Shown here piece after piece: positions 44,683 to 53,420 of a DNA stretch of 64,000 nt. The notes below the pieces were generated by a model. That model saw nothing but the letters and a program-made list of their open reading frames with translations. It had not been told where the DNA came from and ran no database searches. Source of the stretch: Candidatus Rhodoferax bjergmarkensis (GTDB lineage: Bacteria; Pseudomonadota; Gammaproteobacteria; Burkholderiales; Burkholderiaceae_C); NCBI GenBank assembly GCA_016708345.1, contig JADJFX010000002.1, forward strand, positions 434,001-498,000. The letters run 5' to 3'. Both the position numbers and the translations under genes were made by a program. Each line of letters opens with the position of its first letter. The first letter of the stretch is position 1.

Positions 44683-45921
44683 GCCTGAAGTGTTTTGCGT
44701 GCCGTGGTTCTTGCGGTAGTGCTCCAGAAATTTGGCGATGCGGCCAATCGCCTCGCGCAAATCGTCTTCGTGCGGCAAGAACACAATTCGGAAATGGTCC
44801 GGCTGCTTCCAGTTGAAGCCGGTGCCCTGCACCAGCATCACGCGCGTTTCCCGCAGCAATTCCAGAAAGAATTGACGATCGTCTGCAATCGGGTACACCT
44901 TGGGGTCAAGCCGGGGAAACATGTACAGCGCAGCCTGCGGCTTGACACAGCTCACGCCGGGAATGGCCGTGATCAGCTCATAGGCCAGATCACGCTGGCG
45001 GCGCAGGCGACCGCCCTCGCCCACCAGGTCGTTGATGCTCTGGTAGCCGCCCAGCGCGGTCTGAATCGCCCACTGGCCCGGCACGTTGGAACACAGCTTC
45101 ATGTTGGAGAGCATGTTCAGGCCCTCGATGTAATCGGTGGCGGAGCGTTTGTCGCCCGAGACAATCATCCAGCCCGCGCGGTAACCGCAGGAGCGGTAGC
45201 TTTTGGACAGGGAGTTGAAGGTAAGTGTGAGCACATCGGTCGACAAACTGGCCAGTGCCGTGTGTTTGATGCCGTCGTACAGCACCTTGTCGTACACCTC
45301 GTCGGCCATGATGACCAGCCCATGCTCGCGCGCAATCTCGACAATACTCTGGAGCAAGGCATCGGAATACATCACGCCAGTCGGGTTGTTCGGGTTGATC
45401 ACCACAATGCCTTTGGTACGTGGGGTGATCTTGGCGCGAATGTCGTCCAGGTTGGGCATCCAGCCATTGCTTTCGTCGCACAGGTAATGCACCGGCGTAC
45501 CGCCGGACAAACTGGTGGCCGCCGTCCACAGCGGATAGTCGGGCATGGGCAACAACAATTCGTCACCGTTGTCGAGCAAGGCATTGGTGGCCATGGTGAT
45601 GAGTTCGCTGGCACCATTGCCCAAGTAAATGTCGTCCAGCGTGACACCCACAACGCCTTGCTTCTGGGTTTCGTGCATGACGGCCTTGCGCGCCGCAAAA
45701 ATGCCCTTGCTGTCCGAGTAACCCGCCGAATTGGGCAGGTTACGGATCATGTCCTGCTGGATTTCTTCCGGGGCGTCAAAGCCAAAAACAGCCAGGTTGC
45801 CAAGGTTGAGTTTGATGATCTTCTGACCTTCGTCCTCCATCTGCCGGGCAGCGTCCATGATGGGGCCGCGGATGTCGTAGAGCACATTGGCCAGCTTGGC
45901 AGATTTTTGAATGGTTCTCAA
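44653..45921 (-). CDS. alaA: Aminotransferase class I/II, AlaA-like
   Basis: A 422-residue fold-type I PLP aminotransferase: LYDIRGPIMDAARQMEDEGQ, NLGNLAVFGFDAPEEI, PMPDYPLWTAATSLSGG, INPNNPTGVMYSDALLQ and LSLSKSYRSCGYRAGWM (FSLSK-type, with the PLP Lys). It resembles AlaA, the glutamate-pyruvate aminotransferase, and usually precedes hom-thrC in this family. I place the start at a TTG (45921) because GGAGG lies 4 bases ahead and homologues begin at this RTIQKSAKL block. The final residues come from a repeat copy. Confidence 0.92.
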   Translation of the reverse strand: MRTIQKSAKLANVLYDIRGPIMDAARQMEDEGQKIIKLNLGNLAVFGFDAPEEIQQDMIRNLPNSAGYSDSKGIFAARKAVMHETQKQGVVGVTLDDIYLGNGASELITMATNALLDNGDELLLPMPDYPLWTAATSLSGGTPVHYLCDESNGWMPNLDDIRAKITPRTKGIVVINPNNPTGVMYSDALLQSIVEIAREHGLVIMADEVYDKVLYDGIKHTALASLSTDVLTLTFNSLSKSYRSCGYRAGWMIVSGDKRSATDYIEGLNMLSNMKLCSNVPGQWAIQTALGGYQSINDLVGEGGRLRRQRDLAYELITAIPGVSCVKPQAALYMFPRLDPKVYPIADDRQFFLELLRETRVMLVQGTGFNWKQPDHFRIVFLPHEDDLREAIGRIAKFLEHYRKNHGTQNTSGAIKFVASRA

Positions 45922-46032
45922 AGTCCCTCCAGGAGGTGATTGCACGAGGCGAAACCTATAATTTGACCACATTTCCCCGCCACGCACCGCTTGCTGAACG
46001 CACCGCAGCCTGTACACCCCCCAATTTAGAAC

Positions 46033-46413
46033 ATGAAAATCCACCCTGACACCATCAACGTGCAATCCATCAGCGGCTATGGCCCCGGCTGGGTGCGTGT
46101 GGGCAACGAGAAAATTGAGTCCAGCGTGGTCATCGGATCAAGGGGTGAGCGCTTTAACTGGTGCTGCGGCAGTTTCACTGACCTGAGCCCGGAGCATTTC
46201 GGCCAACTGGCTGCCCTGGAGCCTGAACTGGTCATTTTTGGCAGTGGAGACAGCATCCGGTTTCCACCGGGTCAATGGATTGCCCCTCTGATCAACAAAC
46301 AAATCGGCATTGAAACCATGGACACCCAAGCCGCCTGCCGCACCTACAACATACTTGCCGGTGAAGGACGCAAGGTGATCGTGGCCTTGATTTTGCAAAG
46401 CACATCGGGATAA
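46033..46413 (+). CDS. Mth938-like domain protein (DUF498)
   Basis: A 126-residue Mth938-family protein: INVQSISGYGPGWVRVGNEK, LVIFGSGDSIRFPPGQWI and IGIETMDTQAACRTYNILA, then AGEGRKVIVALIL. The fold is related to the complex I assembly factor NDUFAF3; the bacterial role is unclear. It is divergent from the alaA-like gene and upstream of bcp. Confidence 0.9.
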   Translation: MKIHPDTINVQSISGYGPGWVRVGNEKIESSVVIGSRGERFNWCCGSFTDLSPEHFGQLAALEPELVIFGSGDSIRFPPGQWIAPLINKQIGIETMDTQAACRTYNILAGEGRKVIVALILQSTSG

Positions 46414-46467
46414 CACTAGTACCGCATCGCGGGTTCACCAAGTGTTTTCAGAGTAAAATCCGGGGTT

Positions 46468-46513
46468 GTCGTCGAGGGCACAAAAGCACTGTCACAGCGA
46501 TAGTGCCCACGAC
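46468..46513 (+). promoter_or_regulatory. Overlapping inverted repeats in the bcp leader
   Basis: Nested dyads: GTCGT (46468) with ACGAC (46509), GGGCAC (46476) with GTGCCC (46503), and GCACT (46486) with AGTGC (46502). The last two pairings use the same bases and exclude each other, as in attenuators. They could equally be a regulator site or a weak terminator after the Mth938 gene. Confidence 0.4.
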
Positions 46514-46554
46514 TTGAGCGAATGACGCATCATGTCACACGAGACTTAAAAATT

Positions 46555-47040
46555 ATGGCGATTGTTGTCAATAAACCCATCCCTGAATTTGAATCAAATG
46601 CCACCAGCGGCATCAAGGTATCGAACACCTCTCATCTCGGAAAAGTCGTCATCCTTTATTTTTACCCAAAGGACAATACCCCAGGCTGCACCACAGAGGC
46701 CATGCAGTTCCGCGACAAGTACAAAGACTTCGTCAAAGCTGGTGCCACCGTGTTTGGTGTCTCGCGCGACAACATGAAATCCCACGACGAGTTCAAAGCC
46801 AAGCTCGAACTCCCCTTTGAATTGATTGCCGACACGGAAGAAAAAATGTGTCACATGTTCGGCGTCGTCAAAAACAAAATCATGTACGGTAAAAAGGTCA
46901 AAGGCATCGAGCGCAGCACCTTCCTGATTGGCGCAGATGGCTGCCTCAAGGAAGAATGGCGTGGCCTCAAAGTGCCCGGCCACGTGGATGACGTCTTGAA
47001 GGCCGTCAAGGATCTGAAGAAGGTTCCCGCACTGGTTTAG
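46555..47040 (+). CDS. bcp: Bcp/PrxQ-type thiol peroxidase
   Basis: A 161-residue peroxiredoxin. VVILYFYPKDNTPGCTTEAM carries the peroxidatic Cys in PGCTTE. The usual resolving Cys five residues later (PGCTxEAC) is replaced by Met, so this is either a 1-Cys enzyme or resolves through another Cys (one in EEKMCHMFG, one in GADGCLKEEW). It reduces hydrogen and alkyl peroxides with thioredoxin. The start MAIVVNKPIPEF (ATG 46555) fits family length. Confidence 0.93.
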   Translation: MAIVVNKPIPEFESNATSGIKVSNTSHLGKVVILYFYPKDNTPGCTTEAMQFRDKYKDFVKAGATVFGVSRDNMKSHDEFKAKLELPFELIADTEEKMCHMFGVVKNKIMYGKKVKGIERSTFLIGADGCLKEEWRGLKVPGHVDDVLKAVKDLKKVPALV

Positions 47041-47136
47041 TGCTTGCTGCAACGGGGCCATGCGGTGTTTGTTAACACCTGCCTGCCTCATGCATAATGG
47101 CCGCATGCCGTTGAAATTTACAACCGTGCCCCTCAT

Positions 47137-47166
47137 AAAGCCGCTCTGGTCTCCAGGCGGCTTTTT
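47137..47166 (+). terminator. Rho-independent terminator after bcp
   Basis: AAAGCCGC and GCGGCTTT form the stem, with a 12-base loop and a T-run, 97 bp past the bcp stop. Confidence 0.85.
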
Positions 47167-47214
47167 CGCTTTTTAAGCCAAAATTCCATCCACTCTTTGC
47201 GAGCAAAATTTCAC

Positions 47215-48915
47215 ATGCCATTGCCCACCGCCCCCGCCAAACGTGCCGCGCTGCTGTCCGAGCAAGACTACGATGTGGCTGCCCGCCCCAAGCCTAAAGC
47301 GCGCAAGGCTGAAAAATCAGAAACACTCATGACGCCCCAGGCAAATCAGCCAAGCAGTGAAGCACCGCAACCCGCAGAGCTGCTAGAGCGTGCTACGGCA
47401 GATTCATTGGCAGCCAAGGTGCCAGAAAGTCGTACCAACACCCCGGCTACGACCACAAGCTCCCGCAAACGCATGCCAAAGGTCGAAATTTCTGCCGAAA
47501 ACAAACAGAAAAAAACGAAACACACCGGCCCCACCAAGCTGTTTGTGCTGGACACCAACGTGCTCTTACACGACCCCATGTGTTTGTTCCGCTTTGAGGA
47601 ACATGACATTTTTCTGCCCATGATCGTGCTGGAAGAGCTGGATGGCCACAAAAAGGGCATGACCGAAGTTGCCCGCAATGCCCGGCAAACCAGCCGCACG
47701 CTGGATGCTTTGGCAGGCACCCCTGGCACCGACATGGCGGTGGGCCTGCCGCTGGGCAGCACCGGCCACCGGGAAGCGGGTGGCAAACTGTTCTTCCAGA
47801 CCCAACTCCTGAACTACACCTTGCCAACCAGTTTGCCCCAGGGCAAAGCCGACAACCAGATCCTGGGTGTCGTGGAGGCACTGCGCCAGCAGCACGCCCC
47901 ACGCGAAGTGGTGCTGGTGTCCAAGGACATCAACATGCGGGTCAAGTCGCGCGCCTTGGGGCTGGCCACGGACGACTACCAGAACGACAAAACGCTGGAA
48001 GACGGCGACTTGCTGTACGCCGGCTCACTCGCCCTGCCCACCAATTTCTGGACCACGCACGGCCAGGCGGTGGAGAGCTGGCAGCAAGGCCCGAACACCT
48101 TTTACCGCATCACCGGGCCGATTGTGCCCAGCCTGTTGATCAATCAATTTGTTTTCTTCGAGGCCCCTGGCGAGCCCAGCCTGTACGCCCGCGTCACTGA
48201 AATCCGCGGCAAAACAGCCGTTTTCAAGACGCTGAAAGACTACAACCACCTCAAGAATGCGGTGTGGGGCATTACCACGCGAAACCGCGAACAAAACTTT
48301 GCCATGAACCTCTTGATGGACCCGGACGTTGACTTTGTCACGCTGGCGGGAACCGCCGGCACCGGCAAGACCCTGATGGCGCTGGCCTCTGGCCTGACCC
48401 AGGTGCTGGACGATAGACGCTACACCGAAATCATCGTGACGCGCGCGACGGTCAGCGTGGGCGAAGACATCGGCTTCCTGCCCGGCAATGAAGAAGAAAA
48501 AATGGGCCCCTGGATGGGCGCGCTGGATGACAACCTGGAGGTTTTGGGCAAAACAGACACCAGCGCCGGCGAATGGGGCCGCGCCGCCACCAGTGAACTC
48601 ATCCGCAGCCGCATCAAGATAAAAAGCATGAACTTCATGCGCGGACGCACTTTTCTCAATAAGTACGTGATCATTGACGAAGCCCAAAATCTCACGCCCA
48701 AACAGATGAAAACCTTGATTACCCGCGCCGGTCCCGGCACCAAGATCATTTGCATGGGCAATTTAGCCCAAATTGACACGCCTTACCTGACCGAGGGCTC
48801 GTCTGGCCTGACCTTTGCCGTTGACAAGTTCAAAGGCTGGCAGCACGGTGGGCACATTACCCTGGCGCGCGGCGAACGCTCCAGGCTGGCGGATTTTGCC
48901 AGCGAAGTTTTGTAG
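47215..48915 (+). CDS. PIN domain-PhoH family ATPase
   Basis: A ~566-residue two-domain protein. After a basic, Pro/Ala-rich N-terminal ~100 residues comes a PIN nuclease domain (TKLFVLDTNVLLHDPMCLF, the metal-binding Asp, and LVSKDINMRVKSRALGLATD). Residues ~340-560 are a PhoH ATPase: TLAGTAGTGKTLMALASG (Walker A), FMRGRTFLNKYVIIDEAQN (Walker B) and LARGERSRLADFASEVL. These proteins resemble PhoH2 toxins/RNA helicases and are common housekeeping genes in proteobacteria. A truncated ISAs1 copy begins 10 bp after the stop. Confidence 0.92.
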   Translation: MPLPTAPAKRAALLSEQDYDVAARPKPKARKAEKSETLMTPQANQPSSEAPQPAELLERATADSLAAKVPESRTNTPATTTSSRKRMPKVEISAENKQKKTKHTGPTKLFVLDTNVLLHDPMCLFRFEEHDIFLPMIVLEELDGHKKGMTEVARNARQTSRTLDALAGTPGTDMAVGLPLGSTGHREAGGKLFFQTQLLNYTLPTSLPQGKADNQILGVVEALRQQHAPREVVLVSKDINMRVKSRALGLATDDYQNDKTLEDGDLLYAGSLALPTNFWTTHGQAVESWQQGPNTFYRITGPIVPSLLINQFVFFEAPGEPSLYARVTEIRGKTAVFKTLKDYNHLKNAVWGITTRNREQNFAMNLLMDPDVDFVTLAGTAGTGKTLMALASGLTQVLDDRRYTEIIVTRATVSVGEDIGFLPGNEEEKMGPWMGALDDNLEVLGKTDTSAGEWGRAATSELIRSRIKIKSMNFMRGRTFLNKYVIIDEAQNLTPKQMKTLITRAGPGTKIICMGNLAQIDTPYLTEGSSGLTFAVDKFKGWQHGGHITLARGERSRLADFASEVL

Positions 48916-48924
48916 CCATCTGGT

Positions 48925-49290
48925 CAGGGCAATCGCACCTAAATTCATAGCGCACCAAGCATTAACACCTTGAGCAAATAATTCTGATCCCACCCTGCGC
49001 GGGCACGTTTGTTTGCGATGCCAACTTTCTCACTCGTCTCGCGTTTGAGCTGGGTCTGCGCAATACGGCGCAAACACGCCAAGTTCGCAGGCCCTTCGTC
49101 CTTGCGCACCCTTGCCAAGCATCTTCGTTGAAAGCGACGTCCATTGACCAATGTAGATTGTTCTCCACAGACCAATGAGCGCGAATGGCGTTGGCCACCT
49201 TCTGCGCCCCTGCGCTCAAGGGCAAGCTGCTGATGTAGTAGGTGTCGTAGCCCTCCACAGTGGGGGTCTCGGGGCGCGGCAGTGGGTTGA
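48925..49290 (-). mobile_element. Truncated ISAs1-family element
   Basis: Begins with the same 20-bp terminal repeat as the element at 35006 (CAGGGCAATCGCACCTAAAT at 48925-48944). Inside, on the minus strand, is the C-terminal half of an ISAs1 transposase: YYISSLPLSAGAQKVANAIR, AHWSVENNLHWSMDVAFNED and AGWDQNYLLKVLMLGAL, with one frameshift around WQGCARTK. Similarity fades near 49290, and no second terminal repeat is seen, so the other half is deleted. Confidence 0.8.
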
Positions 49291-49704
49291 CCGGCTAAGT
49301 TATTGCCACTGTCGCGCCTGCTTCATACACAGGCTTGTGCGTTTGTAACGCAAGATCCATCGCGGTGCCAAGCTGCTGCACAGGCGCACTCCCGCCCAAA
49401 GCAGCCTCGCCCAGAACCCATTCTTGCCCTTCAGATTGGGCACCCCAATTCGATTCAAAAGAAATTCAACGAAACCAGCGTGCTCAGCCAGTCTATGCGA
49501 CCGCCAGGCTGCCGACACCGGATTTAAGCGGAAATCGACAGCCGTTCACACTGCCACCAGCGCGCAGCGCCGTTTAGCAGGCAACGTGCCCGGCATGACC
49601 GCGCTGGTGGAGGTCACACGTCAATATCGAGCGCCGAAGGGTCGTCAATGTCTGCCGCCGTCGCGGTAGCTGATCAAACCCTTGCACAGCACCATTTATA
49701 TGCC
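49291..49704. other. Gene-poor stretch between the IS remnant and the island
   Basis: No intact gene. A minus-strand fragment ending near 49300 (ALQTHKPVYEAGATVAIT) looks like the tail of a lost gene but is too short to identify. The stretch contains the 60-bp palindromic repeat at 49551-49610. Confidence 0.4.
49551..49610 (-). repeat. 60-bp palindromic repeat, copy A
   Basis: Bounded by CCACCAGCGCG and CGCGCTGGTGG, an 11-bp perfect inverted repeat. Its complement is 56/60 identical to the copy at 61364-61423 inside the island, so it is a dispersed REP-like element of this genome. Confidence 0.8.
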
Positions 49705-49758
49705 AAATAAACCGCTATCCCTCTTAGAATGTGCGCAAGCAGCTATCAAAATAGTAGC
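49705..49758 (-). repeat. 54-bp dispersed repeat next to the island
   Basis: Minus strand: GCTACTATTTTGATAGCTGC, TTGCGCACATTCTAAGAGGG, then ATAGCGGTTTATTT. A clean intergenic copy, 83 bp from the left attachment site. Confidence 0.85.
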
Positions 49759-49840
49759 AAATGGATGCAGCTACGCCATCTCCAGCTTTTCTCGCGGTTG
49801 GGACAACGGTTGGGACAATGGACGTTTCTGGAGCCATCAA

Positions 49841-49932
49841 GAAGAAAGGACTTAGCCCCTTTCGAAGCTAAGTCCTTGATTCATATGGTCGGTGTGAAAG
49901 GATTCGAACCTTCGACCCCTTGCACCCCATGC
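49841..49932 (-). other. Left attachment site (attL): 3' part of tRNA-Pro plus terminator
   Basis: 92 bp repeated at 63358-63449 with one mismatch (T at 49853, C at 63370). Bases 49886-49932 are the last 47 nt of tRNA-Pro from the anticodon loop to CCA, and 49846-49877 is the tRNA terminator hairpin. The integrase gene starts 169 bp inside. This is the scar end of a tRNA-targeted integration. Confidence 0.93.
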
Positions 49933-50100
49933 TACCCCTTGTACTTCCAGCAAAGATTCAAGGAAATCTCAGAAATTGAAATTACTCTATATAAATCAAC
50001 AAGTTAAAGACTTGTAGCATTTTGTTGTAGTCCAAAGCAATCCAGCAAGTTACACTCTGAGCCACCCTAACGGTGGGGGCAATGGTGGGGGCAATTTGAC

Positions 50101-51452
50101 ATGGCATTGATCACAACCAAGGCGCTGGAAGCGCTGCGCGGTACGGACGACGGCAAGCGTTTGCCGGATGGCGGCTCCATGTTTGGCATGGTGCGGGCCA
50201 CGCCTGACACCAAGAACCATGTGAGCGTGGATTTTCAGTGGCGCTATAAGCTGGGCGGCAAAACCCGGCAGGTGCGCATCGGCTCCTGGCCCAAGATGTC
50301 GCTCAAAGCCCTGCGCGATGAGCGCGACCGTCTGGCCGTGGAAGTGAAGTCCGGCACCGACCCGGTGCAGCGCAAGGCCACCGAAAAACTCAAGATCGAA
50401 GTTGACCAGGTGGAAGCCCACAACAAGCAGCTTGACCGGCTGGAAGTGATCGCCCAGCAGCAGGCCCGTTTGACGGTGCGGCAGTTGTTCAAGCTGTGGC
50501 GCGACTTGGCGCTTAAGCAGCGCGGCGACGGCGGCGCGGAGGCACAACGGCCTTTGAGCGTGACGTTTTCCCGCTGGTTGGCGACCTGGCCGTGGCGGAT
50601 GTGAAAAAGGCGCACGTTCAAAACATTGTGGACACCATGATGGCGCGCGACGTGGTGCGCATGACCAAGCGCGTGCTGTCCGACCTGCGGCAAATGTTTG
50701 GCTTTGCGCTGGACCGCGACTATGTGGAAGCCGACCCGACCGCCCGTATAAAAAAGGCCAAGATTGGGCCGGATGGCGAGCGCGACCGTGTGCTGGGCGA
50801 AGCGGAGTTGATCGACCTGTTGAAGAAGCTGCCCAAATCCGGCATGGCCGAAACAACGCAATGCGCCCTGCTGATTCAAATGGCGACCATCACTCGCATT
50901 GGCGAAACCGTGGGCGCGCGCTGGGAGCATGTGGATTTTGAGCGCCGCCTGTGGGTGCTGCCTGAAACCAAAAACGGCAAGTCGCACCAGGTATGGCTGA
51001 GTGACTTTGCGCTGCGCCAGTTTGAGCGGCTGCACGCCATTACAGGTGAAACGCCGTGGTGCTTTCCGGGCAGCCGTTACGACCCCGCGATTGAAAAGAC
51101 CAATTTGCCGCTGGACACCAAGACCGTCACCAAGCAGGTGGCCGACCGCCAGCGCGAGCCGGGCGGGCAGATTGCGGGCCGCACCAAGCTGATCGACGCG
51201 CTGAAACTTGGCGGGGGCCAATGGCGACCGCACGACCTGCGCCGCACGGGCGCGAGCGCCATGGCCGAACTGGGCGCGCTGCCCGACGTGATCGAGAAGT
51301 GCCTGAACCACACCGAAGAAAACAAGATGAAGCGCATTTACCAGCGCGCCACCTACGAAGGCCCGATGCGCGATGCGTGGCGGCTGTGGGGTGAACGGCT
51401 GGACTTGCTGGCCAACAAACCGGCCAATGTGGTGACGTTGCGGGCTGCCTGA
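50101..51452 (+). pseudogene. P4-type tyrosine integrase, frameshifted
   Basis: Two overlapping frames make one integrase of ~450 residues. The first (50101-50604) has the DUF4102 arm-binding domain (LPDGGSMFGMVRATPDTKNH, then GKTRQVRIGSWPKMSLKALR). The second (to 51452) has the SAM-like core-binding part and the catalytic domain: ITRIGETVGARW (Arg), PHDLRRTGASAMAELG (H-x-x-R), CLNHTEEN (His) and RIYQRATYEG (Tyr). The break is one missing base at about 50549-50552. It sits next to attL, as expected for an integrase that recombines at tRNA-Pro. Confidence 0.88.
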
Positions 51453-51525
51453 TGCAATTATCCACCATTCCAGTTAAACTAAGTGCTACATCCTTGGACT
51501 CCATTGGACATTAACAGGACAAATC

Positions 51526-51780
51526 ATGCACACATCCACACTCCGCGCCGCTGGTGGCTCCATCGCAGTGACCATTCCGCAGTCGCTGGCCAAGTCAACC
51601 GGCCTGCACCCTGGCGACAAGGTGAGTTTTGAATTTGACGCCGGGCGCTTGATCATTTCGCCGATCAGTCGCCGCAAGTACAGCTTGCAAGAGCTGTTGG
51701 CCATGCAGGGCGACGAGCCGCTGGTGATCGACAAGGCATGGGACAACATGCCAGCAGTGGGCCAAGAGGTTCCCCTTTGA
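51526..51780 (+). CDS. mazE: MazE-like AbrB antitoxin
   Basis: An 84-residue SpoVT/AbrB-fold antitoxin: LRAAGGSIAVTIPQSLAKST, then LHPGDKVSFEFDAGRLIIS, forms the swapped-hairpin DNA-binding domain, followed by a disordered tail that would cover the toxin. Its stop overlaps the MazF start (TTGA), the usual coupled antitoxin-toxin order. It would autoregulate the pair and stabilise the island. Confidence 0.88.
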   Translation: MHTSTLRAAGGSIAVTIPQSLAKSTGLHPGDKVSFEFDAGRLIISPISRRKYSLQELLAMQGDEPLVIDKAWDNMPAVGQEVPL

Positions 51781-52121
51781 GTCGCAAAGTTTGGCAGCGC
51801 GGCGACATTGTGGTCGCCAGTTTCGACCCCACGCTGGGCCAAGAGCAGCAAGGCCGCAGGCCCGGCATTGTGGTGACGCACGCCGACTTGAACCGGCTGG
51901 GCATGATTGGCGTGTGCCCGATCACGCAAGGCGGTATGGGCGCGCGCAATGCGGGTTTGTCGGTCAGCCTCATGGGCACCGGCACGCAGACGCAGGGCGT
52001 GGTGCTGGTGCACCAGTTCAGGATGATTGACCCGTCGCAGCGCGGTTTGACTCTGATTGAGCAAGCGCCGGACGATTTGGTGGAAGAAGTGCGGGCGCGG
52101 GTGGCCGCCATGCTGGATTAG
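51777..52121 (+). CDS. mazF: MazF/PemK-type endoribonuclease toxin
   Basis: A 114-residue PemK/MazF toxin: WQRGDIVVASFDPTLGQEQQ, GRRPGIVVTHADLN, TQGVVLVHQFRMIDPSQRG. The start is a TTG overlapping the MazE stop, with AAGAGG 8 bases upstream; an ATG at 51738 is less likely because it overlaps mazE by 43 bp. MazF toxins cleave mRNA or tRNA at short motifs. Confidence 0.88.
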   Translation: MSRKVWQRGDIVVASFDPTLGQEQQGRRPGIVVTHADLNRLGMIGVCPITQGGMGARNAGLSVSLMGTGTQTQGVVLVHQFRMIDPSQRGLTLIEQAPDDLVEEVRARVAAMLD

Positions 52122-52147
52122 CAGCAAAACGCGACATAGCGCGCACG

Positions 52148-52252
52148 TTATCCACAATTACGTTGTTTTGTTGCATCTTGGATGTGTGCATGCTATAAAC
52201 GCCGTGCCTGGACTACTGGATATAAACCCATTCGGGTTTATCGGTATCCACA
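52148..52252 (+). promoter_or_regulatory. Candidate replication origin / control region of the island
   Basis: It contains a perfect DnaA-box sequence TTATCCACA (52148-52156), an 8/9 match GTATCCACA (52244-52252) and a perfect hairpin ATAAACCC-ATTC-GGGTTTAT (52222-52241). It lies just upstream of the replication-type genes of the island (AlpA-like, CHC2, RepA-like). Another near box, TTATCCACC, lies at 51458. Confidence 0.4.
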
Positions 52253-52270
52253 CTTGAGGGCACAGCAACA

Positions 52271-52627
52271 ATGTCAAGCGTCAACAAAGTAATTTTGGTT
52301 CCTGGAATCCTCGGACAGTTACGAGTCCATATATCACCGTATTATGGGCGGATCTTGCCAGACCGACAGACTTCCAGTGGCAATGGCCGTGAACACGCGC
52401 CCACCCTCAGCATCAGCGACGACATGCCCGAATCCGGCGGCGGTGGCGCAGCGGCTGGCGTAACCGATGGCCCCGACGTGGCAGCAAGTGATGACGACGA
52501 AGGCGGCGAAGGCGATGGCGACCCCGACCGACAAAGCAGAAAGGCACTCAGAACCAGAAACCCCAAGGTAGGCGCTGACCAGCGCAGTTCATTAACCAAC
52601 AAACGCCGAGACGGCGCTGTAAACCAA
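52271..52627 (+). pseudogene. Possible ssb remnant upstream of the AlpA-like gene
   Basis: The frame begins MSSVNKVILV, which equals the start of single-stranded DNA-binding proteins (xSVNKVILVGNLG), followed by PGILGQL, as if one or two indels had hit the next SSB residues. After about 17 residues similarity ends. The rest is acidic low complexity (DDDEGGEGDGD) and runs in frame into the AlpA-like protein. It could be one 200-residue hypothetical protein starting at 52271. Confidence 0.35.
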
Positions 52628-52873
52628 ATGACCTCAAACCCTCGCGCAGACGCGCAACCCAATGCCACCCTTGCGGCTGGCGCTCTCCCCTCTCCCCAAA
52701 ATCCTGACATTGCCCTGTGGCGCTTGCCCACGGTGTTGGCACACGTCCCGGTTAGCCGATCCCATTGGTGGGCAGGCGTAGCCGAAGGCCGCTACCCCGC
52801 GCCCGTGAAGTTGTCAAAACGCTGCGTCGCGTGGCGCAGCGCCGACATTCGCGCCCTGATTGCTTCTTTCTAA
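52628..52873 (+). CDS. AlpA-like excisionase/regulator
   Basis: An ~81-residue protein if started at ATG 52628. Its C-terminal part (ALWRLPTVLAHVPVSRSHWW, then AEGRYPAPVKLSKRCVAWRS) matches the AlpA/prophage-regulator helix-turn-helix family, ending SADIRALIASF. AlpA-type proteins activate excision of P4-like elements, fitting the P4-type integrase of this island. The frame is open back to 52271. Confidence 0.7.
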   Translation: MTSNPRADAQPNATLAAGALPSPQNPDIALWRLPTVLAHVPVSRSHWWAGVAEGRYPAPVKLSKRCVAWRSADIRALIASF

Positions 52874-52885
52874 ACGAGGTGCACC

Positions 52886-52966
52886 ATGAAAAGCACCTTG
52901 AACGGCACAACGCCGGGAAAAAACACGTCTGTCTCATTCGCAGCGGGAGGTCAACATGCCGTTTGA
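52886..52966 (+). CDS. Possible 26-residue peptide
   Basis: ATG 52886 with GAGGTG a few bases ahead opens a 26-codon frame (MKSTLNGTTPGKNTSVSFAA, then GGQHAV) whose stop overlaps the start of the CHC2 gene. It may be a leader peptide coupling translation or chance. Confidence 0.25.
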   Translation: MKSTLNGTTPGKNTSVSFAAGGQHAV

Positions 52967-53420
52967 CCGCACCCTACTCCCCGACCCGGTTACCTACTTC
53001 GAGAACCAAGGCCTGACCCTCAAAGGCCCACGGTCTGCCAAGTGGAAAACCACTACTTGCAACTTTCATGGCGGCTCGGACTCCATGCGCGTCAACGTTG
53101 CCACCGGCGCATGGGTTTGCATGAGCTGCGGCGAAAAAGGCGGCGACGTGCTGGCCTATGAGATCAAGGACGGTGGACGCGAATTTGTGGACGCTGCCAA
53201 AGCGTTGGGCTGCTGGGTTGACGATGGCCGCCCACACCTGCAAACCAAGCCCACGCCGCTTAGCCCGCGCCTGGCGCTGTCGGTGATGGCGTTTGAATCC
53301 ACGCTTGCCGCCGTGGCCGCAGGCAATGTGGCCAACGGCGTGACGCTGACCGATGCCGACCGGGCGCGCCTGATGGTGGCGGCCAATCGCATCAACCGAC
53401 TGGTGGAGGCTTTCGCATGA
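52956..53420 (+). CDS. CHC2 zinc-finger (DnaG-type primase) protein
   Basis: A 154-residue protein with a DnaG-like CHC2 zinc-binding domain: CNFHGGSDSMRVNVATGAWV followed by CMSCGEKGGDVLAYEI, matching the FHxDxxPSxxV...CFxCGxxGDxI pattern. The catalytic TOPRIM domain of primases is absent. Such short zinc-finger proteins occur beside RepA-like ATPases in P4-type and phage elements, probably in origin recognition or priming. Start ATG with GGAGG 8 bases upstream. Its stop overlaps the next gene's ATG (ATGA). Confidence 0.85.
   Translation: MPFDRTLLPDPVTYFENQGLTLKGPRSAKWKTTTCNFHGGSDSMRVNVATGAWVCMSCGEKGGDVLAYEIKDGGREFVDAAKALGCWVDDGRPHLQTKPTPLSPRLALSVMAFESTLAAVAAGNVANGVTLTDADRARLMVAANRINRLVEAFA

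Noticed and set aside
45940..45962. A promoter TTGCAC with TATAAT between the alaA-like and Mth938 genes
   Set aside because: The TATAAT box is good, but the spacer to TTGCAC is only 11 bp, too short for a sigma-70 promoter.
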